Source: Pseudorhodoferax sp. Leaf274
GTDB taxonomy: Bacteria > Pseudomonadota > Gammaproteobacteria > Burkholderiales > Burkholderiaceae_C
Direction of reading: 5' to 3'
Assembly: GCF_001422445.1 (NCBI RefSeq)
Contig: NZ_LMNA01000001.1
Coordinates: 542,735 to 606,734, forward strand
DNA: 64,000 nt
Both the position numbers and the translations under genes were made by a program. Each line of letters opens with the position of its first letter. Within the stretch, counting starts at the first letter, position 1. Positions 22,867-37,283 of this stretch are shown piece by piece. The notes under the pieces were generated by a model. That model made no database searches. It saw only the letters and a program-made list of their open reading frames with translations, and was not told where the DNA came from.

Positions 22867-24852
22867 ATGTCCTCGCTCGAACTCACGCTGGTCTACCTGT
22901 TGGCGGCAGTGCTGGGCGTGGTGCTGTTCCGCATGCTCAAGCTGCCGCCCATGCTGGGCTACCTGACGGTGGGCGTGCTGATCGGCCCGAACGCGCTGGC
23001 ATTGGCGCAGAACTCCGAAAGCGTGAAGCACCTGGGCGAGTTCGGCGTGGTGTTCCTGATGTTCGTGATCGGGCTGGAATTCAACCTGCCCAAGCTGCGC
23101 GCCATGCGCCGCCACGTGTTCGGGCTGGGCCTGTGGCAGGTGGTGCTGACCATCCTCGTCGCGACGGGCGCGTCGCTCGCGCTGGCGGCCTCGGCGCCGC
23201 GCTGGTGGGGCATGCCGTGGCAGACGGCCGTGGCGCTGTCGGGTGCACTGGCCATGAGCAGCACGGCCATCGTGGTCAAGCTCATGGCGGACCGCATCGA
23301 GCTGGAGTCCGAACACGGCAAGCGCGTGATGGGCGTGCTGCTGTTCCAGGATCTGGCCGTGGTGCCGCTGCTGGTGCTGATCCCGGCCCTGGGCGCATCG
23401 GCCGAGCAGATGCTGTTCGCGCTGGGCCTGGCCATGGTCAAGGCGGTGCTGCTGATCACCTTGCTGCTGACGGGCGGGCAGCGCGTGATGCGCTGGTGGC
23501 TCACGCTGGTGGCGCGGCGCAAGAGCGAAGACCTGTTCGTGCTGAACCTGCTGCTCATCACGCTGGGCCTGGCCTGGCTGACCGAGATGGCCGGGCTGTC
23601 GCTGGCGCTGGGCGCCTTCATCGCCGGCATGCTGATCTCCGAGACCGAGTTCAAGCACCAGGTGGAGACCGACATACGCCCCTTCCACGACGTGCTGCTG
23701 GGCCTGTTCTTCATCACCATCGGCATGATGCTGGACTGGCGCATCGTGCTGGAACGCTGGCCTCTGCTGTTGCTGCTGGTCTCGCTGCCGGTGCTGTTCA
23801 AGCTGGCGCTGATCACGGCGCTGGCCAAGGGCTTCGGTGCCTCGGCCGGCGTGTCGCTGCGCACGGGCCTGTACCTCGCGCAGGCGGGCGAGTTCGGCTT
23901 CGTGCTGCTGACCCTGGCCAACAACCGTGGCCTGGTGCCGCCCACGCTGCTCAACCCCATCCTGGCCAGCATGGTGCTGTCGATGCTGGCCACGCCCTTC
24001 ATGGTGATGTACAGCAACACCATCGTCACGCGCTTCGTCAGCAGCGACTGGTTGCAGCAGTCGCTGCAGATGACCAGCATCGCGCGGCGCTCCATCAATG
24101 CCAACAAGCACGTGATCATCTGCGGCTACGGCCGCTGCGGCCAGAATCTGGCGCGCATGCTGGAGCGCGAATCCATTCCCTACATGGCGCTGGACCTCGA
24201 CCCGGACCGGGTGCGCCTGGCCGCCGCGGCCGGCGATTCGGTGGTGTTCGGCGATGCCGCACGGCTGCAGGCGCTGATGGCTGCCGGCCTGGCCCGCGCC
24301 AGCGCCGTGGTGCTGACCTACCAGGACGTGCCCGGCGTGCTGAAGGTGCTGGCCCATGTGCGCGCGCACGCCCCGCAGGTGCCGGTGATCGTGCGCACGC
24401 AGGACGACCGCGACCTCGAACGCCTGCAGCAGGCCGGCGCCACCGAAGTCGTGCCCGAGGCGATCGAGGGTTCGCTGATGCTGGCCAGCCACGCGCTGGC
24501 GCTGGTCGGTGTGCCCATGCGCCGCGTGCTGCGGCTGGTGCAGGACCAGCGTGACGCGCGCTACCACCTGTTGCGCGGCTACTTCCACGGCGCCGACGAC
24601 GACGGGCAGGACGAGCTCGACCACGAACGGCTGGCCACGGTCTCCCTCACGCTGGCCTCGCGTTCGCTCGGCAAGCCGCTGGGCCATCTGGCGCTGCATG
24701 CGCTGGGCGCACGCGTGGTGCAGTTGCGCCGCCTCGGCGGAGCCGCGGTGCCGATCAGCGATGAGGCCGTGCTGCAGGACGGCGACACCGTGGTGCTGTC
24801 CGGCCGGGCCGAAGCGCTGGCCCTGGCCGAGGCCCGGTTGCTGCGCGGCTGA
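22867..24852 (+). CDS. Kef/YbaL-type monovalent cation:proton antiporter (CPA2)
   Basis: A 661-residue membrane protein: about 12-13 transmembrane helices in the first 390 residues with CPA2 motifs (FLMFVIGLEFNLPKL, LSGALAMSSTAIVVKL), then an RCK/TrkA-N domain with HVIICGYGRCGQNLAR and a C-terminal TrkA-C domain. It likely exchanges K+ or Na+ for protons, gated by nucleotide binding to the RCK domain. Linkage with kdsD is seen in other Burkholderiales. Confidence 0.92.
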   Translation: MSSLELTLVYLLAAVLGVVLFRMLKLPPMLGYLTVGVLIGPNALALAQNSESVKHLGEFGVVFLMFVIGLEFNLPKLRAMRRHVFGLGLWQVVLTILVATGASLALAASAPRWWGMPWQTAVALSGALAMSSTAIVVKLMADRIELESEHGKRVMGVLLFQDLAVVPLLVLIPALGASAEQMLFALGLAMVKAVLLITLLLTGGQRVMRWWLTLVARRKSEDLFVLNLLLITLGLAWLTEMAGLSLALGAFIAGMLISETEFKHQVETDIRPFHDVLLGLFFITIGMMLDWRIVLERWPLLLLLVSLPVLFKLALITALAKGFGASAGVSLRTGLYLAQAGEFGFVLLTLANNRGLVPPTLLNPILASMVLSMLATPFMVMYSNTIVTRFVSSDWLQQSLQMTSIARRSINANKHVIICGYGRCGQNLARMLERESIPYMALDLDPDRVRLAAAAGDSVVFGDAARLQALMAAGLARASAVVLTYQDVPGVLKVLAHVRAHAPQVPVIVRTQDDRDLERLQQAGATEVVPEAIEGSLMLASHALALVGVPMRRVLRLVQDQRDARYHLLRGYFHGADDDGQDELDHERLATVSLTLASRSLGKPLGHLALHALGARVVQLRRLGGAAVPISDEAVLQDGDTVVLSGRAEALALAEARLLRG

Positions 24853-25221
24853 TCAGGCTGCGGCGTCCGGCGCGGCGGCGCCAGTTTCGGCCGCCGCGGG
24901 CCGCCAGTAGACGCCTTCGACGACGAGGTCGGCCCGCATCTTGGCCGCCACCGCCACCAGGCCCTGCACCGGCCCCGGATCGGCCTCGCTGGCCTCCAGA
25001 GCGGGTGCGAGATCGACCAGCACCAGGTAGCGCCAGCCATCGGCGTCGAGCGCCACCACCTTGAAGCGGTAGCCCTCGGCCGGAAAGCCGCACTGCGCCA
25101 TGGCCTCGCGCACCACGGCGAACAGCTGCGCACGGCGGTCCGCGCGTTCCACCTTGCGCACGGCGGCAGGGTCCAGCCCGGCCGGCGCCACGGCGGGCGC
25201 ATCTTTGTCCAACACGGTCAT
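24853..25221 (-). CDS. Conserved hypothetical protein
   Basis: A 122-residue cytoplasmic protein with no signal peptide or membrane segment. A central block, FAVVREAMAQCGFPAEGYRF and KVVALDADGWRYLVLVDLA, looks like a compact alpha/beta fold, flanked by Ala/Pro-rich tails. I do not recognise a family. It follows the cyclic-nucleotide-binding gene by one base and is probably cotranscribed with it. Confidence 0.7.
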   Translation of the reverse strand: MTVLDKDAPAVAPAGLDPAAVRKVERADRRAQLFAVVREAMAQCGFPAEGYRFKVVALDADGWRYLVLVDLAPALEASEADPGPVQGLVAVAAKMRADLVVEGVYWRPAAAETGAAAPDAAA

Positions 25222-25222
25222 G

Positions 25223-25711
25223 TCAAGTCGTTGCGTCGCGGCGTCGGCGGTTCACCATGCGCTTGGAGACGACGGCACCCGCCGCCATGGCCACGGCCAA
25301 TGCCAGCTCGGGCCGGCGGTGGGTCAGCTCGCCGAAGCGCAGCGGCGACAGGCTCCACAGCCGCGCCGGCATGCCGGCCTGCACCGTGGCGCTGCGCGGC
25401 GCGCGCGAGAAGAAGCTGCCTTCGCCCACGGCCGAACCGGCGCTCACGATCGCCAGCCGCACCTCGCCCTGCTCGTCCTCGTAGTGCACGCTGAGGTTGC
25501 CGCTCTCAACGAAGTACAGCGTGCGGTCGGCCGCGCCCTGCTTGAAGAGCACCTGCCCGGCCGCCAGCGCCAACGGCTGCAGATAGGGCGTGAGGACCTC
25601 CCATTGGGCCGGCGTCAGCTGCAGCAGCAACTGGTCGTCGACCTTCGAGGCGGAAATGGCCTGCACCAGATCCTGGATGTCGAAGCGGGCGGGGGGCGGC
25701 ATGGCGTTCAT
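25223..25711 (-). CDS. Cyclic nucleotide-binding (cNMP) domain protein without HTH
   Basis: A 162-residue protein consisting of a CRP-type beta-roll: LALAAGQVLFKQGAADRTLY and VSAGSAVGEGSFFSRAPRSA match the phosphate-binding cassette. No helix-turn-helix follows, so it is not a CRP-type activator by itself. It is probably a stand-alone sensor. Located between mnmE and a small hypothetical gene on the same strand. Confidence 0.85.
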   Translation of the reverse strand: MNAMPPPARFDIQDLVQAISASKVDDQLLLQLTPAQWEVLTPYLQPLALAAGQVLFKQGAADRTLYFVESGNLSVHYEDEQGEVRLAIVSAGSAVGEGSFFSRAPRSATVQAGMPARLWSLSPLRFGELTHRRPELALAVAMAAGAVVSKRMVNRRRRDATT

Positions 25712-25734
25712 GGCGGGGGTTCGGACTCCTGCGG

Positions 25735-27096
25735 CTACTTGCCGATGCAGAACCGGGAGAAGATGACGCCCAGCAGATCGTCCGATCCGAAGGCGCCGGT
25801 GATTTCGTTCAGGGCATTTTGCGCCAGCCGCAGTTCCTCGGCCATGAGGTCCAGCGTCCGCCCATCGGCCAGGTGCATCCCCACGGCGTCGAGGTGTTCC
25901 TGCACACGGCCCAGCGCCTGCACGTGACGCGCGCGTGCCAGGTAGACACCCTCCGGCAGCGACTGCCAGCCCGCGACCTGCAGCAGCGCAGCGCGCAGCG
26001 CGGCCAGGCCGTCGCCGGTCTTGGCGGACAGGTGCAGTCCCTCGGGCAAGGCGCCTTCGCCGGCGGCGTCGCGCTTGTTCCAGACCTGCAGCACGGGCAC
26101 GCCGACGGGCAGGCGCCGCGCGATCTCGGCGTCGGCCTGCTGCGCGGCCGGATCATCCCGGCGCAGCAGGTCGTGCAGGAACAGAACGGCATCGGCTTTC
26201 TCGATGGCGCTCCAGGCGCGCTCGATGCCGATGCGCTCGACCGGGTCGTCGCTGTCGCGCAGGCCTGCGGTGTCCACCACATGCAGGGGCACGCCCTCGA
26301 TCTGGATCGCCTGCTCGACCTTGTCGCGCGTGGTGCCGGCGATCGGCGTGACGATGGCCAGCTCGGCACCGGCCAGCGCGTTGAGCAGCGAGGACTTGCC
26401 GGCGTTCGGTTGGCCCGCGATCACCACCGTGATGCCCTCGCGCAGCAGCGCGCCCTGTCGCGTGCGCGCCAGCACGGCCTTGAGCTGCTGCTGCAGGCCA
26501 GCGAGCTGGCCCTGGGCATCGGCCTTGCGCAGGAAGTCGATGTCTTCCTCGGGAAAGTCCAGCGTCGCCTCGACCAGCATGCGCAGGTGGATCAGGCGCT
26601 CGCGCAGCGCGTCGATCTGCCCGGAGAACTCGCCCGCCAGCGAGCGGCTGGCGCTGCGCGCGGCGGCCTCGGTGCTGGCGTCGATGAGGTCGGCCACGGC
26701 CTCGGCCTGGGCCAGGTCGAGCTTGTCGTTGAGGAAGGCGCGCTGCGTGAACTCGCCGGGCTCGGCCGCGCGCAAACCGATGCCGGCACCGGCCTGCAGG
26801 CAGCGCGCCAGCAGCAGCTGCATGACCACCGGGCCGCCATGGGCCTGCAGTTCCAGTACCTCTTCGCCGGTGTAGCTGTGCGGCGCAGGGAAGTGCAGCG
26901 CCAGGCCCTGGTCGATGGCGCGGCCATCGGCGTCGCGGAACGGCAGGTACGTGGCCTCGCGCGCTTTCAGCACCCGGCCGCACACGGCGGCCACCAGCGG
27001 CGCCAGGTCGCGGCCCGAGGCACGCACGATGCCGACCGCGCCACGGCCGGGTGCGGTGGCGATGGCAACGATGGGGTCGCGGGGCGAGGCGGTCAT
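25735..27096 (-). CDS. mnmE: tRNA uridine-5-carboxymethylaminomethyl modification GTPase MnmE
   Basis: A 453-residue GTPase that, with MnmG, modifies the wobble uridine of several tRNAs. The N-terminal folate-binding domain begins [20 protein letters not shown], the helical domain encloses a G domain with P-loop [12 protein letters not shown], switch [15 protein letters not shown] and NKRD, and the protein ends with the invariant CIGK. The ATG at 27096 gives the family start. It follows yidC across a terminator. Confidence 0.96.
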   Translation of the reverse strand: MTASPRDPIVAIATAPGRGAVGIVRASGRDLAPLVAAVCGRVLKAREATYLPFRDADGRAIDQGLALHFPAPHSYTGEEVLELQAHGGPVVMQLLLARCLQAGAGIGLRAAEPGEFTQRAFLNDKLDLAQAEAVADLIDASTEAAARSASRSLAGEFSGQIDALRERLIHLRMLVEATLDFPEEDIDFLRKADAQGQLAGLQQQLKAVLARTRQGALLREGITVVIAGQPNAGKSSLLNALAGAELAIVTPIAGTTRDKVEQAIQIEGVPLHVVDTAGLRDSDDPVERIGIERAWSAIEKADAVLFLHDLLRRDDPAAQQADAEIARRLPVGVPVLQVWNKRDAAGEGALPEGLHLSAKTGDGLAALRAALLQVAGWQSLPEGVYLARARHVQALGRVQEHLDAVGMHLADGRTLDLMAEELRLAQNALNEITGAFGSDDLLGVIFSRFCIGK

Positions 27097-27119
27097 GGGG
27101 TCTGGAATGTACAAAAGAC

Positions 27120-27141
27120 AAGGGCCGCTTGCGCGGCCCTT
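27120..27141 (-). terminator. Intrinsic terminator between yidC and mnmE
   Basis: AAGGGCCGC-TTGC-GCGGCCCTT is a 9-base perfect stem; on the minus strand it is followed by GTCTTTTG. It lies 20 bases past the yidC stop, so mnmE probably has its own promoter. Confidence 0.8.
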
Positions 27142-27161
27142 GGCGGACTTCATCTGCCGGC

Positions 27162-28892
27162 TTACCGGAACTTCGGCAGGTTGAACTGCGGCGGCACGCC
27201 CATGCGGGTGTTGATGATCCACTGCTGCACGATGGACAGGATGTTGTTCGTGATCCAGTACAGCACCAGGCCGGACGGGAAGAAGAAGAACATCACCGAG
27301 AACGCCAGCGGCATGAACCACATCAGCTTGGCCTGCATCGGGTCCGGCGGGGCCGGGTTCAGCGCGGTCTGCAGCATGGTGGTCATGGTCATGATCACGG
27401 GCAGCAGGTACCACGGGTCGGGTGCCGAGAGGTCCTTGATCCAGCCCACCCAGGGCGCGCCGCGCATCTCCACGCTGGACAGCAGCACCCAGTACAGCGC
27501 GATGAACACGGGGATCTGGATCATGATGGGCAGGCAGCCACCCAGCGGATTGATCTTCTCCTCCTTGTACATCTTCATCATGGCCTGCTGCATTTCCTGC
27601 GGCTTGTCCTTCAGGCGCTCGCGCATCTCCTGGATGCGCGGGTTGACCGCCTTCATCTTGGCCATGCTCGCGTAGGCCTTGGCGTTGAGCCAATAGAACA
27701 TGATCTTCAGCAGCACCACCAGGGCGACGATGGACCAGCCCCAGTTCTGGATCACGCTGTGCAGCTTGTCCAGCAACCAGTACAGCGGCTTGGCCAGGAT
27801 GGTCAGCCAGCCGTAGTCCTTGACCAGCTCCAGCCCCGGCGCCAGCGCCTCCAGCATCTTCTCTTCCTGCGGGCCGACGAACAGGCGCGACTCGGCCGCT
27901 AGGCTGCTGCCCGGCGCCACGGCCGGCAGCGTGCTGATCATGCCCACCGCGTACAGGTTGTTGGAGACCTTGCGCGCGAAGATGTCGCGCTGGATGCCGT
28001 CGCCCAGCAGCCAGGCGCTCGCGAAGTAGTGCTGCACCATGGCCACGTAGCCGTTGGTGGCCTGCTTCTCGAACTTGGCGTCGTTCTTCTCGATGTCCTT
28101 GAACTCGACCTTCTGGTACTTCTTGGCCTCGGTGTAGACCGCAGGGCCCGTGAAGGTGGAATAGAAGCTCGATTCGCCGGCCAGCTTGTTGCCGTCGCGC
28201 ACCAGCTGCAGGTACAGCTGCGGCGTGATGGGCGCGCTGCCCGCGTTGACGACCTCGTGCTTGACGCCGATGGCATACGAGCCGCGGGTCAACGTGTAGG
28301 TCTTGACCAGCTTCACGCCACCGCTCTCGGGCGACTCGAAGCGCACTTCCAGCGTGTTGCTGCCGTCGGCCAGCTGGCGCGGGCCGGGCACGGCCGTCAT
28401 CACCGTGGTGTGGTTGGGCAGGCCGGCCGCGCCGATCAGGCCGGTCTGGGCCAGGTAGACACGCTCGGCACTCTCGTCCAGCAGCACGAAGTGGCGGCTG
28501 GGGTCGTGCAGGTCGACGTTCTTGAGCAACTCCGCGCGCACCAGCGAGCCGCCGGCCGTGTCGAAGCTGAGCTTGAGCACGTCGGTGCTGACCTCCACGC
28601 GTTCACGCGCGGCGGCCGGCGCGGCGGGCGTACCGGGCGTGGCCGGCACCTGGCCGGCGCCCGCCGGTGCCGCGGTGGCGACGGCCGTGGGCACCGCGCT
28701 GGCGGTTGCGGTCTCGGACGCAGCCGCCGTGGCCGAGGCCGCGCCGCCGGGTGCTGAGGCGGCCGGTGCGGTGGCCGTGGGCGTGGGGAAGAATGTGGCC
28801 TGGCGACCGTTGTGGATCTGCCACTTGTCCCACAGCATCACCAGGGAGAAACCAAGGATCACCCACAGGATGGTTCGGCGGATATCGTTCAT
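27162..28892 (-). CDS. yidC: Membrane protein insertase YidC
   Basis: A 576-residue Oxa1/YidC insertase. An N-terminal anchor ([20 protein letters not shown]) is followed by an Ala/Thr-rich linker, a large periplasmic P1 domain and five C-terminal membrane segments starting near residue 375. The cytoplasmic loop [20 protein letters not shown] and [19 protein letters not shown] are typical. It acts with Sec or alone to insert inner-membrane proteins, in the conserved cluster rpmH-rnpA-yidD-yidC-mnmE. Confidence 0.97.
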   Translation of the reverse strand: MNDIRRTILWVILGFSLVMLWDKWQIHNGRQATFFPTPTATAPAASAPGGAASATAAASETATASAVPTAVATAAPAGAGQVPATPGTPAAPAAARERVEVSTDVLKLSFDTAGGSLVRAELLKNVDLHDPSRHFVLLDESAERVYLAQTGLIGAAGLPNHTTVMTAVPGPRQLADGSNTLEVRFESPESGGVKLVKTYTLTRGSYAIGVKHEVVNAGSAPITPQLYLQLVRDGNKLAGESSFYSTFTGPAVYTEAKKYQKVEFKDIEKNDAKFEKQATNGYVAMVQHYFASAWLLGDGIQRDIFARKVSNNLYAVGMISTLPAVAPGSSLAAESRLFVGPQEEKMLEALAPGLELVKDYGWLTILAKPLYWLLDKLHSVIQNWGWSIVALVVLLKIMFYWLNAKAYASMAKMKAVNPRIQEMRERLKDKPQEMQQAMMKMYKEEKINPLGGCLPIMIQIPVFIALYWVLLSSVEMRGAPWVGWIKDLSAPDPWYLLPVIMTMTTMLQTALNPAPPDPMQAKLMWFMPLAFSVMFFFFPSGLVLYWITNNILSIVQQWIINTRMGVPPQFNLPKFR

Positions 28893-28898
28893 GGAAGG

Positions 28899-29162
28899 CT
28901 AGTCGGAGGAAGACGGGAACAGCCGCCGGCCGAAAAGGCGGGGCCGCTGCGCGGGCACCGGGTCATGTCCGCCATCGCACCAGGGATGGCAGCGCGCGAG
29001 CCGGCGCAGTGTAAGGTAGCTGCCCATTCCCGCACCGTGCTGCTCCAGCGCGCCGATGGCGTACGTGGAGCAGGTGGGCTCGAACCGGCAGGACGAGCCC
29101 AGCCAGGGGCTCAGCAGCAGCTTGTAGCCGCGCACCAGCGCGATGAGCGCGCCGCGCATCAC
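28899..29162 (-). CDS. yidD: Membrane protein insertion efficiency factor YidD
   Basis: An 87-residue YidD protein: YKLLLSPWLGSSCRFEPTCS with the conserved cysteines, then YAIGALEQHG and RRLARCHPWCDGGHDPVP. It is a membrane-associated amphipathic protein that assists YidC. Its start overlaps the rnpA stop by 4 bases and it ends 6 bases before yidC. Confidence 0.95.
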   Translation of the reverse strand: MMRGALIALVRGYKLLLSPWLGSSCRFEPTCSTYAIGALEQHGAGMGSYLTLRRLARCHPWCDGGHDPVPAQRPRLFGRRLFPSSSD

Positions 29163-29551
29163 ACGGCAGCCCTGCGCACTAGCTGCTCGAGCTCGCTGCG
29201 CACCGCCTGCTTGAGCTGCACGGAGGTGGCGCTGATGAACTGCTTGCGGTCGAAACCGCTGCGCAGCCGCACCACGTGCACGGCAGCGGGCAGGGCATCC
29301 GCATGCTCGCCGCAGACCGCATAGATCTGGCGGCGGATGGCGTTGCGCGTGACGGCGCGGCGCGCCCAGCGCTTGGGCAGCACGGCGCCGATCCAGCAGT
29401 CGTCGACGGGGAACAGCGGACGCGCGACAGCCTGCTCGTCCACGAGGGGAGCAGGCAGCGCGATGCGGTGCAGGGCGAAGTGGGCTGTCCGCGAGACGGT
29501 GGTGCCGGCCATCACGGCCTGGAACTGCGCGCGCGTCTTGAGTCGCTGCAC
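29159..29551 (-). CDS. rnpA: Ribonuclease P protein component
   Basis: A 130-residue RNase P protein. The family start is reached at GTG (29551), giving QRLKTRAQFQAVMAG; the RNA-binding RNR motif appears as RNAIRRQIYAV after RWARRAVT. Longer in-frame extensions do not resemble RnpA. The gene starts 68 bases after the rpmH stop and overlaps yidD. Confidence 0.92.
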   Translation of the reverse strand: MQRLKTRAQFQAVMAGTTVSRTAHFALHRIALPAPLVDEQAVARPLFPVDDCWIGAVLPKRWARRAVTRNAIRRQIYAVCGEHADALPAAVHVVRLRSGFDRKQFISATSVQLKQAVRSELEQLVRRAAV

Positions 29552-29618
29552 AGAGGCACCGAGAAAGTGGAGACAGCCATGGGGCGGGCCGACGCGAGGA
29601 AGGCCGCCCGCAAGGAAC

Positions 29619-29753
29619 TCAGACAGCCAGGCGCTTGCGGCCCTTGGCGCGGCGCGCGTTGATGACGGCGCGGCCACCGCGGGTCTTCATGCGGGCCAGG
29701 AAACCGTGGACGCGGGCGCGGCGGATCTTGGAGGGTTGGTAGGTGCGTTTCAT
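29619..29753 (-). CDS. rpmH: 50S ribosomal protein L34
   Basis: A 44-residue ribosomal protein matching L34 along its whole length ([18 protein letters not shown], then [20 protein letters not shown]). It begins the leftward rpmH-rnpA-yidD-yidC cluster. The 353 bases between it and dnaA hold divergent promoters and two DnaA boxes. Confidence 0.97.
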   Translation of the reverse strand: MKRTYQPSKIRRARVHGFLARMKTRGGRAVINARRAKGRKRLAV

Positions 29754-30031
29754 GTCACTTCCTTGGAAATCAGTTTCGGCGGGCAACACCTCTGCATTGC
29801 CCGCATGCGGACCACAGGTTCGGTGCCGAAACCAGGCTGCCACCGACGCACACACGGCGATGACCGGCCCATCCGCACCCGCGGCACCATGCAGTTGGCG
29901 AAAATCGCCAGGCAGGGCCAAACCTCGGGGAACCCGCGATTATCGCCAAAATTCGCGCGGGGACAAGCTTTTCCGCATCCGGCGCTTGCCGGCGCCGTTC
30001 CGTCTCGGCCACGCGACATGCCCCCTCCAGC

Positions 30032-30091
30032 TTGTGGACAACTACCCGCACACCTAGAATGCCGGGTGCTTCAAAAAAACATTTATCCACA
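30032..30091 (+). promoter_or_regulatory. dnaA promoter with DnaA boxes (autoregulation)
   Basis: TTGTGG (30032-30037), a 17-base spacer and TAGAAT (30055-30060) form a sigma70-like promoter. Its -35 lies inside TGTGGACAA (30033-30041), a DnaA-box variant on the minus strand. A perfect box, TTATCCACA, is at 30083-30091, 16 bases before the ATG. This fits repression of dnaA by its own product. No TAG-triplet run adjoins either box. The rest of 29754-30031 shows no clear element. Confidence 0.65.
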
Positions 30092-30106
30092 GGAGCTGGG
30101 CGGCGC

Positions 30107-31501
<1,395 letters not shown>

Positions 31502-31623
31502 GGCGGGCCCGCCCGTCCGCGGGGCCCGCATGCGTTACGGCCCGCGCGCAGATGTCACTGCGGATTCGGGCGAAAATGCGAAGCTTTTGCGCCAGCTCCA
31601 CAAGAAATTCATCGAGAGGTTGA

Positions 31624-35403
<3,780 letters not shown>

Positions 35404-35551
35404 ATTTGTGCGGTCTCACGGCAGTCGCAGCGCTCGGGGGGTTACAAGACGCGACATCCATCCCCCGGTCGATCAGGCAGTCGACGAGTAATCCGAAAGC
35501 CACCATTCGGCAAACACGTGACGCCGTGGCCCGCGGGCAGCAGCCGCGCCC

Positions 35552-36709
35552 TCACGCGCGCCCCGTCTTGCCCCGCTTCTTCTCCTCATAAGACATCGCA
35601 TCCGCGGCCGCAGCCAGCTGCTCGAACTGCAGCCCCCCTTCCGAACACGCGAACCCCACGGAGGCCCCGACTTTCAACGCCACGCCGTGGAAGTCGATCG
35701 GTTCGCCCACAGTGCTGCGCACGCGCGCCGCGATGCCCTCGAGCACCTTGGCGTCGGCCAGGCCGGGCAGCAGGATCACGAACTCGTCGCCACCTGTGCG
35801 TGCCACCACGTCACCGTGCCGGGACTGCTGCTGCAGCCGCGCGGCCACGGTGCGCAGCACCTGGTCGCCGGCTGCATGGCCATGGCGGTCGTTCACGGGC
35901 TTGAAGTCGTCGAGGTCGAAGCTGATCACCGCCATGGGCCGGCCCACCAGGGCGTGCGCCGCACGGTCCACGGTGCGGCGGTTGGCCAGGCCCGTGAGCG
36001 GATCTTTCTCGGCGTCGTCGTGCAGGGCCTTGAGCCGCGATTCGCCCAGGCCCACGAGCCGGCCGGCGTGCACGATGGCACCGACCGTGAACAGCACGAA
36101 CACCAGGCCGATGGCCGCGCTCCAGCGCTTGACGGACTGGAAGCCCGCCTCCCTGGCCTCGCGCCGGGCGTCGAGCAGGGTGCGCTCTTCGGCGTCCATC
36201 GCATCGAGCAGCTTGCGCAGGCGCTGGCTCGCATCGATGTTCACGCGCGCGGCCAGCGAGGCCTGCAGCGCGGCGGCGCCGTCGCGCTGCGCGATCACGC
36301 CGGAACTGCGGTACCAGCCCACGATCTCGCGGGCTTCGGCGTGGACCTCGTGCGCGCGGGCGGCCTGGCCGGGGTTGTCTTCGACCAGGCCTTGCAGGCG
36401 CTCGGTGGCGTCCTGCGATTCGAACGACGACCAGGCCAGGCTTTCGAGGAACTCGGGCCGGGGCGAGATGGCGTAGTTGCGCAGCGCCAGCCCGCCCAGC
36501 ATGACGGTGGTGCGCACGCGGTCGATCTCGCCCTGCACCTCGTGCGTGTGGTCCACCCAGGCATCGGCGTTGCGGAAGTCGGCGATGTTGTGCCACAGCA
36601 GCGCGCCCAGCCCGAGCAGCAGGGCCAGGGCCGCGGCCTGCGACACCTGCAGCACGCGGGCGATGCGGTGCAGGGTTCCGAAGTGCGGGGTGCCGGTGGC
36701 TGCGGTCAT
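35552..36709 (-). CDS. Diguanylate cyclase with CHASE3-like sensor
   Basis: A 385-residue membrane enzyme making cyclic di-GMP. A membrane helix at about 20-40, a helical periplasmic region of about 150 residues (CHASE3-like) and a second helix near 195-215 precede the GGDEF domain. The active motif is ARTGGDEF, and RHGD five residues before it is an intact RxxD inhibitory site, so product feedback is expected. The ATG at 36709 is preferred over an upstream Arg/Pro-rich extension. Confidence 0.9.
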   Translation of the reverse strand: MTAATGTPHFGTLHRIARVLQVSQAAALALLLGLGALLWHNIADFRNADAWVDHTHEVQGEIDRVRTTVMLGGLALRNYAISPRPEFLESLAWSSFESQDATERLQGLVEDNPGQAARAHEVHAEAREIVGWYRSSGVIAQRDGAAALQASLAARVNIDASQRLRKLLDAMDAEERTLLDARREAREAGFQSVKRWSAAIGLVFVLFTVGAIVHAGRLVGLGESRLKALHDDAEKDPLTGLANRRTVDRAAHALVGRPMAVISFDLDDFKPVNDRHGHAAGDQVLRTVAARLQQQSRHGDVVARTGGDEFVILLPGLADAKVLEGIAARVRSTVGEPIDFHGVALKVGASVGFACSEGGLQFEQLAAAADAMSYEEKKRGKTGRA

Positions 36710-36891
36710 GGGTGGCGCTGTCTCCTTTCCTGGCCTGCACGCTCGGGGCGGCAGGGTGCCTGCTGTTTGTTGTCGGCCGCATGCTAAGCCACTGCGCGGG
36801 GCCGGGGCAACGAGGGCATGCCACGGGTCGCGCGCGGGCGGGTAGAGTAGCCGCGCTGCAGACATCCCCTCATCCACTTCAGGAGCCTTCC

Positions 36892-37182
36892 ATGCCCAAA
36901 GCCTATTGGATCTCGACCTACCGTTCGGTCAACAACCCCGACAAGCTGGCCGCCTACGCCCAGTTGGCCGGCCCTGCCATCACCGCCGGCGGCGGGCGCT
37001 TTCTGGCGCGTGGCCTGCCCGCCAAGGTGTACGAGGCCGGCCTCGAGCAGCGCACGGTGCTGATCGAGTTCGACAGCGTGGCCCAGGCGGTTGCCACGCA
37101 CGACAGCGCGGCCTACGGCGCGGCGCTGGATGCACTGGGCGACGGCGCCGAGCGCGAGATCCGCATCGTCGAAGGCGCTTGA
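36892..37182 (+). CDS. DUF1330 family protein
   Basis: A 96-residue ferredoxin-like fold protein of the DUF1330 (dimeric alpha-beta barrel) family: AYWISTYRSVNNPDKLAAYA, then GGGRFLARG and VLIEFDSVAQAVATHDS. Function of the family is not established. An AGGAG site lies 7 bases before the ATG. It stands alone between two diguanylate cyclase genes. Confidence 0.92.
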   Translation: MPKAYWISTYRSVNNPDKLAAYAQLAGPAITAGGGRFLARGLPAKVYEAGLEQRTVLIEFDSVAQAVATHDSAAYGAALDALGDGAEREIRIVEGA

Positions 37183-37283
37183 CGCGCACCTGACCTGCGT
37201 GGGCCTGGCCGGCCCGCGCACAGGGGGCCTGCACGGGCGGCGCTGACTGCCGCACAACACGCAAGTCCCCGACAATCCAGGGC

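Noticed and set aside
29754-30106. rpmH-dnaA gap as the sole chromosomal origin
   Set aside because: It has only two DnaA boxes, both at the dnaA promoter, and no TAG-triplet run or AT-rich unwinding region. It cannot be fully excluded because genes diverge from it in the classic origin order.
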